Assembly (NCBI GenBank): GCA_900552735.1
Contig: USBA01000009.1
Location: 1-22,402, forward strand
Length of the DNA: 22,402 nucleotides
Source: an uncultured Collinsella sp.
GTDB taxonomy: Bacteria; Actinomycetota; Coriobacteriia; Coriobacteriales; Coriobacteriaceae
Reading direction: 5' to 3'
This document shows, one piece after another, positions 1-8,192 of the stretch. Under the pieces are notes generated by a model. That model was not told where the DNA came from, made no database searches, and worked only from the letters and a program-made list of their open reading frames with translations. The translations under genes were made by a program, and so were the position numbers. Each line of letters opens with the position of its first letter. Within the stretch, counting starts at the first letter, position 1.

Positions 1-86
1 CTTCCCTCCTCTTTCACGTCACCTTGCTCGCTTAGGGGCGTTTTCGCTGACTTATGCTCAGTCTGCAACTCAATTCAGCTCCAAGC

Positions 87-120
87 AAAAAGGCCGAAGT
101 CCCGAAGGGTTTCGGCCTTT
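87..120. terminator. Rho-independent terminator, probably bidirectional
   Basis: A 10-bp perfect stem (89-98 with 111-120, AAAGGCCGAA/TTCGGCCTTT) is extended inward by CCC-GAA-GGG. On the minus strand it is followed by a short T tract. It lies 26 bases beyond the stop codon of the minus-strand nucleoid-associated protein gene and is the natural 3' end of that transcript. Confidence 0.8.
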
Positions 121-145
121 GCTTTGTCTGAAGTTCAAGCGCAGT

Positions 146-1150
146 TTATCGATTCTCAATTGACCCGATATTCTTGAGCTCGATGGAGATGAGGCCGTTG
201 GGCTCGTTGACGAACTCGATGTACTCGGAATTCGAACCCATCTCGGCCGGGAAGCTGATCTCGATGCCCGTGTCGGTACGGATCTTGTGATTGCGCACGG
301 CCGCGCGCTCGACCTGCTTGCGCTCCACGGGCACGCGCTCGGGCACCTTCTCCTCGGTCAGTGCCGCGCGCACGCTTTCCTTGATGACCGGCTCGTCCTC
401 AAAGACCTCATCGACGATATCCCAGGGCGGCAGCTCCTCATCGTCCTCAACCTTCTCGGCAACGGCAGCCTTAACCTTAGCGAGTGCTACGGCTGCATTG
501 GCACCGTGCTCCTCGGCGACTTCCTCGACCACGCGCGTCACGGTGTCGATGACTTCCTTTCCCGATACGCCCGTGTCGCACTGCAGCAGACCGTCGGGAA
601 TGAGCATACGGTCCTCGCCGGCAATCTTACGCTTCTTGTCCACGTAGCCGATCTCCATGGTGCTCGCGCGCACGATGGCATAGCTCGGCACCTTTTGCGA
701 GGGGTTCGGCAGAATGGCGTAGTGGCGCGCGATGTCGTTGCGCACCTCCCCCTCCTCGCGGCCCACTTCGTGCATAAAAGCCTGCTTGGAGCCCAGCAGC
801 ATCACGGCAAACCAGCGGGCATCCTCATCGTCGTCAAAATCGGCCACGAGCACGTCGGTGGACTCGGCTTTCTCGGCTTTGGTGAGCTCGGAAGAGATAA
901 ACTCCGCAATCTGCTGCGACAGGTCCACGAACTCGCGCTCGCCAAAGAAATAGCCCTTGAGCTCGCCGCCAAACGCAGAGTTCTCGGCAAACGTGGCACG
1001 TTTATTGTCGGCCGAGGTGCGTGCACGGCGCAGATGCGTGGTTACGAAATTGCGCACGGTACGGCTTTCGGTATCGAGCTCGCGCTGGCTCATAACGTTG
1101 ACGGCAGAGTCAAAGTCCAGGATATGCAGAATCGCGTGATTGATTTTCAT
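146..1150 (-). CDS. YejK/NdpA-type 37-kDa nucleoid-associated protein
   Basis: A 334-residue protein that reads as a member of the bacterial nucleoid-associated family of E. coli YejK/NdpA (about 335 residues), which binds the chromosome but has no well-defined enzymatic role. The N-terminus (MKINHAILHILDFDS) has the family's typical opening, and the length matches. The middle is rich in Glu, Asp and Ala (roughly residues 205-255), and the C-terminus returns to a conserved-looking beta-rich end (GIEISFPAEMGSN). I prefer the ATG at 1150 over the in-frame ATG at 1159, because the family starts right before KI.HAILH; neither has a strong Shine-Dalgarno. A TATACT at 1189-1194 could be its -10 box, but I find no matching -35. 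It is monocistronic, ending at the terminator at 87-120. Family call fairly sure; exact role unknown. Confidence 0.75.
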   Translation of the reverse strand: MKINHAILHILDFDSAVNVMSQRELDTESRTVRNFVTTHLRRARTSADNKRATFAENSAFGGELKGYFFGEREFVDLSQQIAEFISSELTKAEKAESTDVLVADFDDDEDARWFAVMLLGSKQAFMHEVGREEGEVRNDIARHYAILPNPSQKVPSYAIVRASTMEIGYVDKKRKIAGEDRMLIPDGLLQCDTGVSGKEVIDTVTRVVEEVAEEHGANAAVALAKVKAAVAEKVEDDEELPPWDIVDEVFEDEPVIKESVRAALTEEKVPERVPVERKQVERAAVRNHKIRTDTGIEISFPAEMGSNSEYIEFVNEPNGLISIELKNIGSIENR

Positions 1151-1224
1151 ATACGGCATTCCGTTCTAGATCGATTTCGGCACGAACCAGTATAGCGGTC
1201 GAGCCCGCCCCAGGCGCATCGAAG

Positions 1225-1259
1225 ATTGGTGCATCGGGGACAGGTTGCTTTGCACCAAT
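1225..1259. repeat. Short palindromic interspersed repeat, copy 1
   Basis: ATTGGTGCA (1225-1233) and TGCACCAAT (1251-1259) form a perfect 9-bp inverted repeat around a 17-base loop containing GGGGACAGGTT. A second copy with the same loop length lies at 2440-2470 in the same orientation. This copy sits three bases from the stop codon of the DUF2974 gene. Sequences of this GGGGACAGGTT/GGTGCA type are scattered in many bacterial genomes and resemble REP elements mobilised by RAYT transposases; that link is inference here. Confidence 0.7.
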
Positions 1260-1261
1260 GG

Positions 1262-2422
1262 CTAGCGCAGGAGCTCGGACTGCCAAGCCTCGAGCTGTTC
1301 TGCCAAACTCTTGCCGGCGGCGGGCATGTCGATCTGGGGTCGTTTGGGCAGCAGCGCACACTTAAGAATTGCCACGATGGTCTGCGAGACAAAGCGTCGC
1401 GTATCCTTGTCAAACCCTTGCGCAGCCTGGAGCATCACGGGCAGGCTCTCGCGCAGATTCCCAGCGATATCCGCAAACCGCTCAGCACCCGTAGCCTCAA
1501 ACACGGAGAACAACGCATCTACAAAACGCTCGCGCTCGCTAGGCGAAACTGCAAGCAGCATCTCGCGAATGGAGCCATCAACGTATCGAGCACCGGCGGA
1601 CAGGCGCTCACAGTACGCGAAGTCGCGACCATCAACCACCCAGCTAAAGGGATTATGCTGCAGCAGGCTGAACTCGGTGCTCTCAACGATGGCATAGTCC
1701 TCCTGCGTCTCGAACATCATGCCAAAGATCGACGACCGAGGTAGCGTCTTGTCGATTCGACCGGAAAGATCGGCAAAGGCGTTGCCGTTCAGAAACTCCT
1801 CGACGAAACCCGGACCATCATGGGAATACGCCCGTTCGATTCGCGCACGGGCGACATCGGAGCACATCGCCGCACCGTACACCGCAAGGTTTCCACCCTT
1901 GGAATGACCTCCGCACAAAAGCGGCCCGTCAATCGCATCCGCCGCCTCGTCCACATAACGCGCCGCGGATTCCTGGGCCGGCACAGGATACCGGAACGCC
2001 ATGTTAAAGTCCTCTTTCCAGCCCACAATCGTGCTGTCGGTCCCCCGGAAGGAAAGATAGCTAAACCCCGCCGGAAACCGGAACGCCATGGCTGCAAACT
2101 GCTCTGTCGCCACTGCATCGCTCACGGCACGATAGCCGCAAACGTGCACGCCACGGTAGCGAGGGCTTGCTGCCACGGCCTCCAACAAGGCCCTGCTCCC
2201 CTCTGGATCCCACAAGTCGTCAATCATGTCCCGGTAGCACTCGGCACGCAGCAGCTCGCGTACGTCTAGGCCCTGCCAGTTCGTCAGCTCCGCCATATCA
2301 CCCGGCAAACGCAAATAGGACAACCACGCAAAGACGAGGCTATCCACCGCGCAGAACGGCCTCTCCTCAAACGGATCAAACGCCGTCTGGGCATAGGTCA
2401 AAAAATTAGGCGAATCCGACAT
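1262..2422 (-). CDS. DUF2974 (Mbeg1-like) alpha/beta-hydrolase-fold protein
   Basis: A 386-residue protein matching my recollection of the DUF2974/Mbeg1-like family, which has an alpha/beta-hydrolase (lipase class 3-like) fold and unknown substrate. The nucleophile elbow is visible as GGHSKGG at residues 171-177, with Ser174 as the predicted nucleophile. SFRGTDSTIVGWKEDF (about 124-139) looks like the FRGT strand of class 3 lipases. There is no signal peptide or membrane segment, so it should be cytosolic. The start at 2422 is supported by GGGAGG just upstream (three-base spacing). The gene stands alone and is bracketed by two copies of the same short palindromic repeat, one just before the start and one just after the stop. 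A hydrolase activity is expected from the motif but unproven. Confidence 0.75.
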   Translation of the reverse strand: MSDSPNFLTYAQTAFDPFEERPFCAVDSLVFAWLSYLRLPGDMAELTNWQGLDVRELLRAECYRDMIDDLWDPEGSRALLEAVAASPRYRGVHVCGYRAVSDAVATEQFAAMAFRFPAGFSYLSFRGTDSTIVGWKEDFNMAFRYPVPAQESAARYVDEAADAIDGPLLCGGHSKGGNLAVYGAAMCSDVARARIERAYSHDGPGFVEEFLNGNAFADLSGRIDKTLPRSSIFGMMFETQEDYAIVESTEFSLLQHNPFSWVVDGRDFAYCERLSAGARYVDGSIREMLLAVSPSERERFVDALFSVFEATGAERFADIAGNLRESLPVMLQAAQGFDKDTRRFVSQTIVAILKCALLPKRPQIDMPAAGKSLAEQLEAWQSELLR

Positions 2423-2439
2423 GGCCCTCCCATCAACTA

Positions 2440-2470
2440 TGGTGCATTGGGGTCAGGTTACCTTGCACCA
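2440..2470. repeat. Short palindromic interspersed repeat, copy 2
   Basis: TGGTGCA (2440-2446) and TGCACCA (2464-2470) enclose a 17-base loop (GGGGTCAGGTT core) that differs from copy 1 (1225-1259) at only four positions. It lies 17 bases upstream of the DUF2974 start codon, so it would fall in that gene's promoter or leader. Confidence 0.7.
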
Positions 2471-2505
2471 AAAAGGCGCCTGGGCCGTGTGGACCCAGAC
2501 GCCTT
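2471..2505 (-). terminator. Rho-independent terminator of ldh
   Basis: AAGGCG (2473-2478) pairs with CGCCTT (2500-2505), and an inner CTGGG/CCCAG stem extends it. On the minus strand the stem is followed by five T residues that run into repeat copy 2. It lies 31 bases past the ldh stop codon. Confidence 0.8.
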
Positions 2506-2536
2506 CATTGTAACTTTTTGCTCTAGCAAGCTTGAT

Positions 2537-3487
2537 TTAGCAGGAGAAGTCGACGCTGTCGATGATGTCCTTAAGGGCCTTTGCAGAGACGGTGAGCTCA
2601 TGCTGCTCGTCATCGTTCAGCGGCACGGGAACGCGGCAGACGACGCCGTCGCGGCCAACGACCGTCGGCATGGAGATGGCCAGATCGGACAGGCCGTACT
2701 CGCCCACCATGAGCGAGGAGACAGGCAGAACGGTCTGCTCATCGCGCATGACGGCAGTGCAGATGCGCTTGACGGCCATAGCGACACCGTAGTAGGTGGC
2801 GTGCTTCTTCTCGATGATGGTGTAGGCGGAGTTCTTGACGTCCTCGGCGATGCGCCTCTCGGCAGCCTCATGCTCCAGGTGGCCGTGAAGCTCACAGAAG
2901 GTGTTCAGCGGCACGCCGGCAACCTGAGCGCTGGACCAAGCGACGAACTCGGAGTCACCGTGCTCGCCCATGACGTAGGCCTGGACATCGCGCGGGTCAA
3001 CCTCGACGTGAGCGCCGAGCATCTGCTGCAGACGGCCGGTGTCGAGCACGGTGCCGGAGCCGATGACATGACCCTCGGGCAGACCGGACATCTTGATGGC
3101 GGCGTAGGTCAGAACGTCGACCGGGTTGGAGACGATGAGCAGAATGCCGTCGAAGCCAGACTTCTTGATCTCGGGAATAATGGACTTAAAGATGCTGACG
3201 TTCTTATTGACCAGGTCCAGGCGGGTCTCACCGGGCTTCTGGGCAGCGCCAGCGGTGACGACGATCATGGCGGCGTCGGCTACATCGGAATAATCGCCGG
3301 CGTAGATCTTCATCGGCTCGGCAAACGTCATGCCGTGCGCGATATCCAGAGCCTCACCCTCGGCGCGGTTCTTGTCCACGTCGATAAGGACCATCTCGGA
3401 GAACAGACCGCTCTGCATCAACGCGAACGCCGAAGACGAACCGACGAAACCGCAGCCGACAATAGCGACCTTCTTCTCGTTAACCAT
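2537..3487 (-). CDS. ldh: L-lactate dehydrogenase
   Basis: NAD-dependent L-lactate dehydrogenase (316 residues, the usual length), reducing pyruvate to L-lactate in the cytosol to regenerate NAD+ during fermentation. The Rossmann glycine motif GCGFVGSS is at the N-terminus. AGAAQKPGETR carries the Gln that favours pyruvate over oxaloacetate and the mobile-loop Arg; LDTGR provides the Asp and the substrate-binding Arg; MGEHGDSE holds the catalytic His. These distinguish it from malate dehydrogenase. The start at 3487 is chosen because GGGAG lies six bases upstream and the Rossmann fold begins at once; a longer open frame to 3565 would cover a leader hairpin. The gene has its own terminator, and the leader carries a strong hairpin (3514-3544). 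I see no clear Rex site. Confidence 0.95.
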   Translation of the reverse strand: MVNEKKVAIVGCGFVGSSSAFALMQSGLFSEMVLIDVDKNRAEGEALDIAHGMTFAEPMKIYAGDYSDVADAAMIVVTAGAAQKPGETRLDLVNKNVSIFKSIIPEIKKSGFDGILLIVSNPVDVLTYAAIKMSGLPEGHVIGSGTVLDTGRLQQMLGAHVEVDPRDVQAYVMGEHGDSEFVAWSSAQVAGVPLNTFCELHGHLEHEAAERRIAEDVKNSAYTIIEKKHATYYGVAMAVKRICTAVMRDEQTVLPVSSLMVGEYGLSDLAISMPTVVGRDGVVCRVPVPLNDDEQHELTVSAKALKDIIDSVDFSC

Positions 3488-3513
3488 TAGAAACTCCCAT
3501 CTCTCTCCACAAA

Positions 3514-3544
3514 CAAGCCGCCCGGGAACGACCCGAGCGGCTTG
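3514..3544 (-). terminator. Strong hairpin in the ldh leader (terminator-like)
   Basis: A 13-bp stem (3514-3526 with 3532-3544), with one G-U pair in the minus-strand RNA, and a five-base loop. It is followed on the minus strand by TTTGTGG and then the ldh ribosome binding site. It may end transcripts from the upstream aminotransferase gene (stop at 3689) or act as an attenuator or stabilising 5' hairpin of ldh. The T tract is weak, so termination is uncertain. Confidence 0.5.
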
Positions 3545-3688
3545 CCGTAATCCCAATACATCCAATCGGGACTTTGATTATGCTCCTATTCGCAGCCAAA
3601 TATCGACCGTTTGCCGAAATTATTTGCAGAATTCGTAAAATAACTGCACGAAATCGGTTTCGAGCTATTGACGAGCCGAAATAGCTTT

Positions 3689-4799
3689 CTAATACAGGCC
3701 CGCTTCGCGGATGGCCTCGACAGCCAAAGCGATCTGGTCGGGCGGCAAAACCAGCGCCATACGCACGTGCCCCTCGCCCGAAGGGCCAAAGCTCGCGCCC
3801 GGCGTCACGACCACCGGGAAGCTTGGCCCACACAAACATGGAGCCATGCGCGTTGGGACGCTCCCAGCCCAGGCCCTCAAGACCGTCGCACAGGGCATCG
3901 CGACGCTCCTGGTACTTCAGACGCTGCGCCTCGACCTCATCACGCGGACCGTTCAGGCAGGCGATAGCAGCCTTCTGGATCGGGAAGAACATACCGAAGT
4001 CGATCTGGCCGCGTAGCTTGGCAAAGGCAGAGACCACGTCCTCGCGGCCGACCAAAAAGCCGATGCGAGCACCGGTGACGTTAAAGGACTTGGAGAGCGA
4101 GAAGAACTCAACGCCCACCTCGAGCGCACCGGGATACTGCAAGAAGCTGCCGCCCGGCTCGCCGTCGAACACGATGTCGGAGTACGCGTTGTCATGGACG
4201 ATGAGCAGGTCGTGCTCGCGGGCAAAAGCGATGATCTCCTCGTAGATCTCGGGCGTGCCCACCGAGCCCACCGGGTTGGCGGGCAGCGACACGATCATAT
4301 ACTTGGCGCGGTCGGCCACTTCGGGATCGATGCCCGCCACATAGGGCAGGTAATTGTGCTCGGCAACCAGCGGATAGTACTCGAGCTTGGCATCGGCGAT
4401 CTTGGCACCCGCCTCAAAGACCGGGTAGCACGGATCGGGAACCAAAATAGTGTCGCCCGGATCGAGCAGGGCCAGGCCCAAATGGCCCACGCCCTCCTGC
4501 GTGCCGTTGCACGACTGCACCATGGACGGCGTAATGCCGGAGACACCAAAGCGACGCTCATAGTAATCGCACACGGCCTGCTTGAGTTCGGGCAGGTCAC
4601 GCAGGGCATACTTCCACATCTCGGGATCTTTGGCTGCTTGCGTGAGCGCCTCGACCACGTGGTCGTACGGCTTAAAGTCGGGCGTGCCCACGCTCATGTT
4701 GTAAATGGTCTTGCCCTGAGCCTTCAGCGCGAGCAGTTTGTTGTTGAGCGAGGCGAAGACCTCCGCGCCAAAGCGGTCGAGACGCTGCGATGCCTGCAT
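3689..4799 (-). pseudogene. Class I PLP aminotransferase, frameshifted near the 3' end
   Basis: A fold-type I aminotransferase of the DapL/AlaC-like group. From the ATG at 4799 (AAAGGTGG upstream), 328 residues read cleanly. They include SVGTPDF near residue 36, SLPANPVGS (171-179) and the PLP lysine in SLSKSFN (Lys237), ending at FVWAKLP. The expected C-terminus, VVVTPGASFGPSGEGHVRMA to REAGLY, is present but in a different frame, 3814 to 3689. Roughly 17 residues normally found between WAKLP and VVVTPG are absent, so the break looks like a deletion of about 50 bp (length 2 modulo 3), not a single-base error. The frame from 4799 instead runs on with unrelated sequence into the ldh start (to 3480). 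The native product would be about 385-390 residues. Probably inactive. The substrate (alanine, LL-diaminopimelate or other) cannot be decided. Confidence 0.8.
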
Positions 4800-4817
4800 G
4801 GTGCCACCTTTCGATAT

Positions 4818-4849
4818 AAAAAACGCGGCGCTCCGACAAGAGCGCCGCG
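4818..4849 (-). terminator. Rho-independent terminator downstream of nadE, or leader attenuator
   Basis: A perfect 10-bp GC-rich stem (4824-4833 with 4840-4849, loop CGACAA) is followed on the minus strand by six T residues. It lies about 70 bases after the nadE stop and only 19 bases before the aminotransferase start, so it ends nadE transcripts or controls read-through into the aminotransferase gene. A weak promoter-like pair (TTGCAA, 17 bases, TCTGAT on the minus strand) lies just upstream of the hairpin, which leaves an attenuator role open. Confidence 0.75.
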
Positions 4850-4917
4850 CGATACGGGCCATCAGATTGCAAAAGTGTAACGCTTGCAACCCCCGTATTG
4901 GTTCAATTTAGCCAACC

Positions 4918-6897
4918 TTAGTCAATTGCATTGAGCGCATCGATCTGCGCAAGCCACAGACGCGAGCTGGCGTCACTCGGCATACGCCAATCGCCGCGCG
5001 GGCTGAGCGTCACCGAGCCCACCTTGGGACCATCGGGCAGGCAGCTGCGCTTAAACTGCTGAGCAAAGAAGCGACGGTAGAACGTACGCAACCACGTGTG
5101 GACGGTCTTGGCGTCGTAGACGCCCTCGAAGCTCTTGAGCGCCATACGGTAGATCTTGCCGGGCTCAAAGCCAAAACGCAGCAGGTAGTAGAGGAAGTAG
5201 TCGTGCAGCTCGTACGGGCCCACCAAATCCTCAGTCTTCTGTGCAATCTCGCCGTCGCCCGTGGGCGGCAGAAGCTCGGGGGACACCGGCGTATCGAGGA
5301 TGTCGAGCAGTGTCTCGGCAATGCGCCCGCCAAAGACATCGGCGGCATAACGCACCAAGTGACGCACGAGCGTCTTGGGCACGCTCGCGTTGACGGCGTA
5401 CATGCTCATGTGGTCACCGTTATAGGTAGCCCAACCGAGCGCCAACTCCGACAGGTCGCCCGTGCCGATGACAAAACCGCCAGCCTGGTTGGCCAGATCC
5501 ATCAGAATCTGCGTACGCTCGCGCGCCTGGCTGTTCTCGTAGGTCACGTCCTGCACGGCCGGATCATGCTCAATGTCCTTGAAGTGCTGCTCCACAGCCG
5601 CATGGATCGAAACCTCGCGGAAGCTCACACCCAGGTCGCGAGCGAGCGACTCGGCGTTTGACTTGGTGCGATGCGTCGTGCCAAAGCCGGGCATGGACAC
5701 GGCCGTGATACCGGTGCGCGGCAGCCCCAGTGCATCGAAGGCGCGAACTGTCACGAGCAGCGCGAGTGTGGAATCAAGGCCGCCCGAAAGACCGATGGCT
5801 GCAGCCTTGGTACCCGTATGGGCAAGGCGGGTCTTGAGGCCGGCGGTCTGCAGGTCGAGGATGGTCTCACAGCGCTCGGCCAGGTCGCCATGGTCGGCCG
5901 GCACAAAGGGAGCGCGGGGGAAGACACGGTCGATGTCGAACGCATCGCGCAGGACAGGTTCGTCTGTCAGCACGCCCTCAAACGAAAATTCAACGGTCGT
6001 GGCCTCCGGTGTATCGTCCGTGCGCGCCCACGTCGTCGAGCGGCGGCGCTCGGCAACCAGACGGTCAAGATCGACATCGGCGACGGCCATATCGCAGGTA
6101 AGCAGTTTGGTGGCGGCGAGCTTGGAGCCGTTTTCGTAGATAAGGTTCTCGCCCGCAAAGACCATGTCGGTCGTGGACTCGCCCTCGCTCGCATCCGCAT
6201 AGGCATAGGCGCAGTACAGGCGCGCACTCTGATTGGAGATGAGACTGCGGCGATAGTCTGCCTTACCGATAATCTCATCCGAGGCCGACGGGTTGAGAAT
6301 CACCGTCGCACCGGCAAGCGCCATCTCGGTCGAAGGCGGCGCCGGCACCCACAGGTCCTCACAGACCTCAACGCCCAGCACCAGGTCCTCGGCGCCCTCA
6401 TCACAGCAGCGGTAGACAAGCCCCGAACCCAGCGGAACCGGACCCTGACCGGCAAATTCAACCCACACGGGATCCGCAGGCGCCGGAGCAAACCAGCGGC
6501 GCTCGTAGAACTCGCCATAGTTGGGCAGATACTTTTTGGCCGTAAGACCCAAAAGCTCGCCCGCGCAGCACACGGCGGCGCAGTTGTAGATATTCTCGGC
6601 AACTGCAACGGGAAGACCGATGGTAAAGACAATCGGCAGCTCACGAGTCTCGTCGAGGATATGTACCAGAGCGGCCTCACAGGCATGCAGCAGCGTGCGG
6701 TTATGGAACAGGTCGGCCGCGGTATAGCCGCACAAGTTGAGCTCGGGCAGCACCAGCGCGCGAACGCCGCGCTCGGTAGCCTCGCGAACAGCCGCCAGCG
6801 CAACCTCGGCATTGCCCTCGACATCGGCCACGCGAATCCGCGGCGACGCCGCCGCCACACGCAAAAAGCCATCAGACTGAGAAAGGTGAAGATTCAT
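4918..6897 (-). CDS. nadE: Glutamine-dependent NAD+ synthetase
   Basis: Two-domain NAD+ synthetase (659 residues) that makes NAD+ from nicotinate adenine dinucleotide, ATP and glutamine, the last step of NAD synthesis. The N-terminal nitrilase-like glutaminase domain (about 10-290) shows a Glu-Lys-Cys triad: Glu52 in VLPELNLCGY, Lys121 in TAKKYLPNYGEF, and Cys179 in VEVCEDLW. Glu52 and Lys121 have the same numbers as I recall for Mycobacterium tuberculosis NadE. The C-terminal synthetase domain carries the ATP-pyrophosphatase P-loop SGGLDS (371-376). I chose the ATG at 6897, with GGGAG seven bases upstream; the ATG at 6924 has no Shine-Dalgarno. It diverges from the plus-strand gene at 7101. 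A TACAAT at 6946-6951 (minus strand) could be its -10 box. Confidence 0.93.
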   Translation of the reverse strand: MNLHLSQSDGFLRVAAASPRIRVADVEGNAEVALAAVREATERGVRALVLPELNLCGYTAADLFHNRTLLHACEAALVHILDETRELPIVFTIGLPVAVAENIYNCAAVCCAGELLGLTAKKYLPNYGEFYERRWFAPAPADPVWVEFAGQGPVPLGSGLVYRCCDEGAEDLVLGVEVCEDLWVPAPPSTEMALAGATVILNPSASDEIIGKADYRRSLISNQSARLYCAYAYADASEGESTTDMVFAGENLIYENGSKLAATKLLTCDMAVADVDLDRLVAERRRSTTWARTDDTPEATTVEFSFEGVLTDEPVLRDAFDIDRVFPRAPFVPADHGDLAERCETILDLQTAGLKTRLAHTGTKAAAIGLSGGLDSTLALLVTVRAFDALGLPRTGITAVSMPGFGTTHRTKSNAESLARDLGVSFREVSIHAAVEQHFKDIEHDPAVQDVTYENSQARERTQILMDLANQAGGFVIGTGDLSELALGWATYNGDHMSMYAVNASVPKTLVRHLVRYAADVFGGRIAETLLDILDTPVSPELLPPTGDGEIAQKTEDLVGPYELHDYFLYYLLRFGFEPGKIYRMALKSFEGVYDAKTVHTWLRTFYRRFFAQQFKRSCLPDGPKVGSVTLSPRGDWRMPSDASSRLWLAQIDALNAID

Positions 6898-7100
6898 AAG
6901 AATGCTCCCGTGCGTAGACGCCATTCACAACAATTAGCAAGCCCTATTGTAGTTCAACCGCCGGGTGCAACCGCATCCCACCAACTTGGTGAGCTATTGA
7001 TGAGTTGATGGTATCTGTTAAATGTCACGTACGATTCACATCTGGTGGGTACCCTGATGGCTACATGAAACGAAGCAGATTTACACCGGGAGGACCCCGT

Positions 7101-8054
7101 ATGACAACCAAGTACACCGACGCGCCGCGCACGCGCGTCATGACACCGGCCGCGCTCAACAACGGCGTGCACGAAAACCATTCCATCGGACAGACCATGG
7201 CCATCGCGCCCAAAAAGGGCCTGTTCGACGACATTTCCATTCCCCAAATCATCGCCGGCGCTGCAGCCGCCGCCACGAGCGTCGCGCTTGCTTCCAAAAT
7301 CGGTATCGCCGGATCGGTGATCGGCGCCGCCGTGAGCTCGGTCATCACCGTTGTGTCCTCGCAGGTCTACCGCCACTTTATCTCTGCCAGCGCCAAAGCC
7401 CTCAAAGGTACGCACGCCGACGTCGACTACCCCGCCGGCGCCTATGAGCCCGTTGAGTTTAATGCCGAGGAGCACTTAGGCGGCGCCGCGACTACCCAGG
7501 AGATGCGCCAGATTGCAGGACGCGCGACCACGGCACGCGTCGCTCCCAACAGCCTGCGCGCCAAGGCGGCGGCAGAGCGCAGCCAGACGCAAAAGAAGGT
7601 CATCATCTTCTCGATCGCCATCGCCATCGTCGCGGTCATCACCTGCACCGGTGCCATCCTTATCACCACCGCCGGCGAGGGCCTGGGCGAGCGCCCCGAG
7701 CCGATCCTTTCGTCGCATACGACCGAGCACGACGCGGATAGCACTGGTCAATCGCAAAGCCAGCAGGACGACTCGCAGGGCACCTCCGCATCCACCGACT
7801 CGTCCTCGAACACCCCTGATCAGTCGCAGAGCGCTGATTCCTCTGCGAACAGCGGCGGCACGCAATCCGGCACGACCGACTCAAGCCAAACGACTGGCGG
7901 TTCGCAGCCGAGCACGGGCGGCCAGACGAGCGACACCACTTCGGGAACGAGCACAGCAGACAGCAACAACACCAACAGCTCGAACAGCTCGAGTGGAACC
8001 GCGTCCGGCACGGCATCTGACAGCTCGAGCCAAGGCACGGCATCGGGCAACTAA
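7101..8054 (+). CDS. Membrane protein with Ser/Thr/Gly-rich C-terminal tail, unknown function
   Basis: A 317-residue protein I do not recognise. The ATG at 7101 is preceded by GGGAGGA at good spacing; an in-frame ATG at 7005 lacks one. An Ala-rich hydrophobic stretch lies at about residues 47-83 (IIAGAAAAATSVALASK and following), consistent with one or two membrane passes. A clear single transmembrane segment follows KK at about residues 168-190 (VIIFSIAIAIVAVITCTGAI). From about residue 205 to the end the chain is low-complexity Ser, Thr, Gly, Gln, Asp and Asn, probably an extended extracytoplasmic tail. There is no LPXTG motif. A hairpin follows the stop, so it is likely transcribed alone. 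It may be a surface or envelope protein, but no function is assigned. Confidence 0.7.
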   Translation: MTTKYTDAPRTRVMTPAALNNGVHENHSIGQTMAIAPKKGLFDDISIPQIIAGAAAAATSVALASKIGIAGSVIGAAVSSVITVVSSQVYRHFISASAKALKGTHADVDYPAGAYEPVEFNAEEHLGGAATTQEMRQIAGRATTARVAPNSLRAKAAAERSQTQKKVIIFSIAIAIVAVITCTGAILITTAGEGLGERPEPILSSHTTEHDADSTGQSQSQQDDSQGTSASTDSSSNTPDQSQSADSSANSGGTQSGTTDSSQTTGGSQPSTGGQTSDTTSGTSTADSNNTNSSNSSSGTASGTASDSSSQGTASGN

Positions 8055-8088
8055 GCACGTTTGCCCCTCATAGATAACCGACCTGCAT

Positions 8089-8121
8089 AACGGGCGCGAA
8101 CCGGCAACGGTCGCGCCCGTT
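8089..8121 (+). terminator. Hairpin terminator after the Ser/Thr-rich membrane protein gene
   Basis: AACGGGCGCGA (8089-8099) pairs with TCGCGCCCGTT (8111-8121), and an inner CCG-GCAA-CGG hairpin has a GNRA-type loop. The following T tract is weak (TGCCTTGG), so termination efficiency is uncertain, but the stem is very stable and lies 35 bases past the stop. Confidence 0.65.
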
Positions 8122-8192
8122 TGCCTTGGGCGACGAGATGGCAAGCCCCGCGCGATGGTAAGATGCTTTGGTGTGTAAAGAGGAGATTTGCC

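Noticed and set aside
3480..3815. C-terminal extension of the aminotransferase in its first frame, running into the ldh start
   Set aside because: The residues after WAKLPGG are Arg/Gly/Ser-rich and unlike any aminotransferase, while the true C-terminus is readable in another frame.
7721..8050. Tandem repeat or CRISPR-like array in the Ser/Thr-rich region
   Set aside because: The composition is biased, but no regular repeat unit or spacing is present; it is coding low-complexity sequence.
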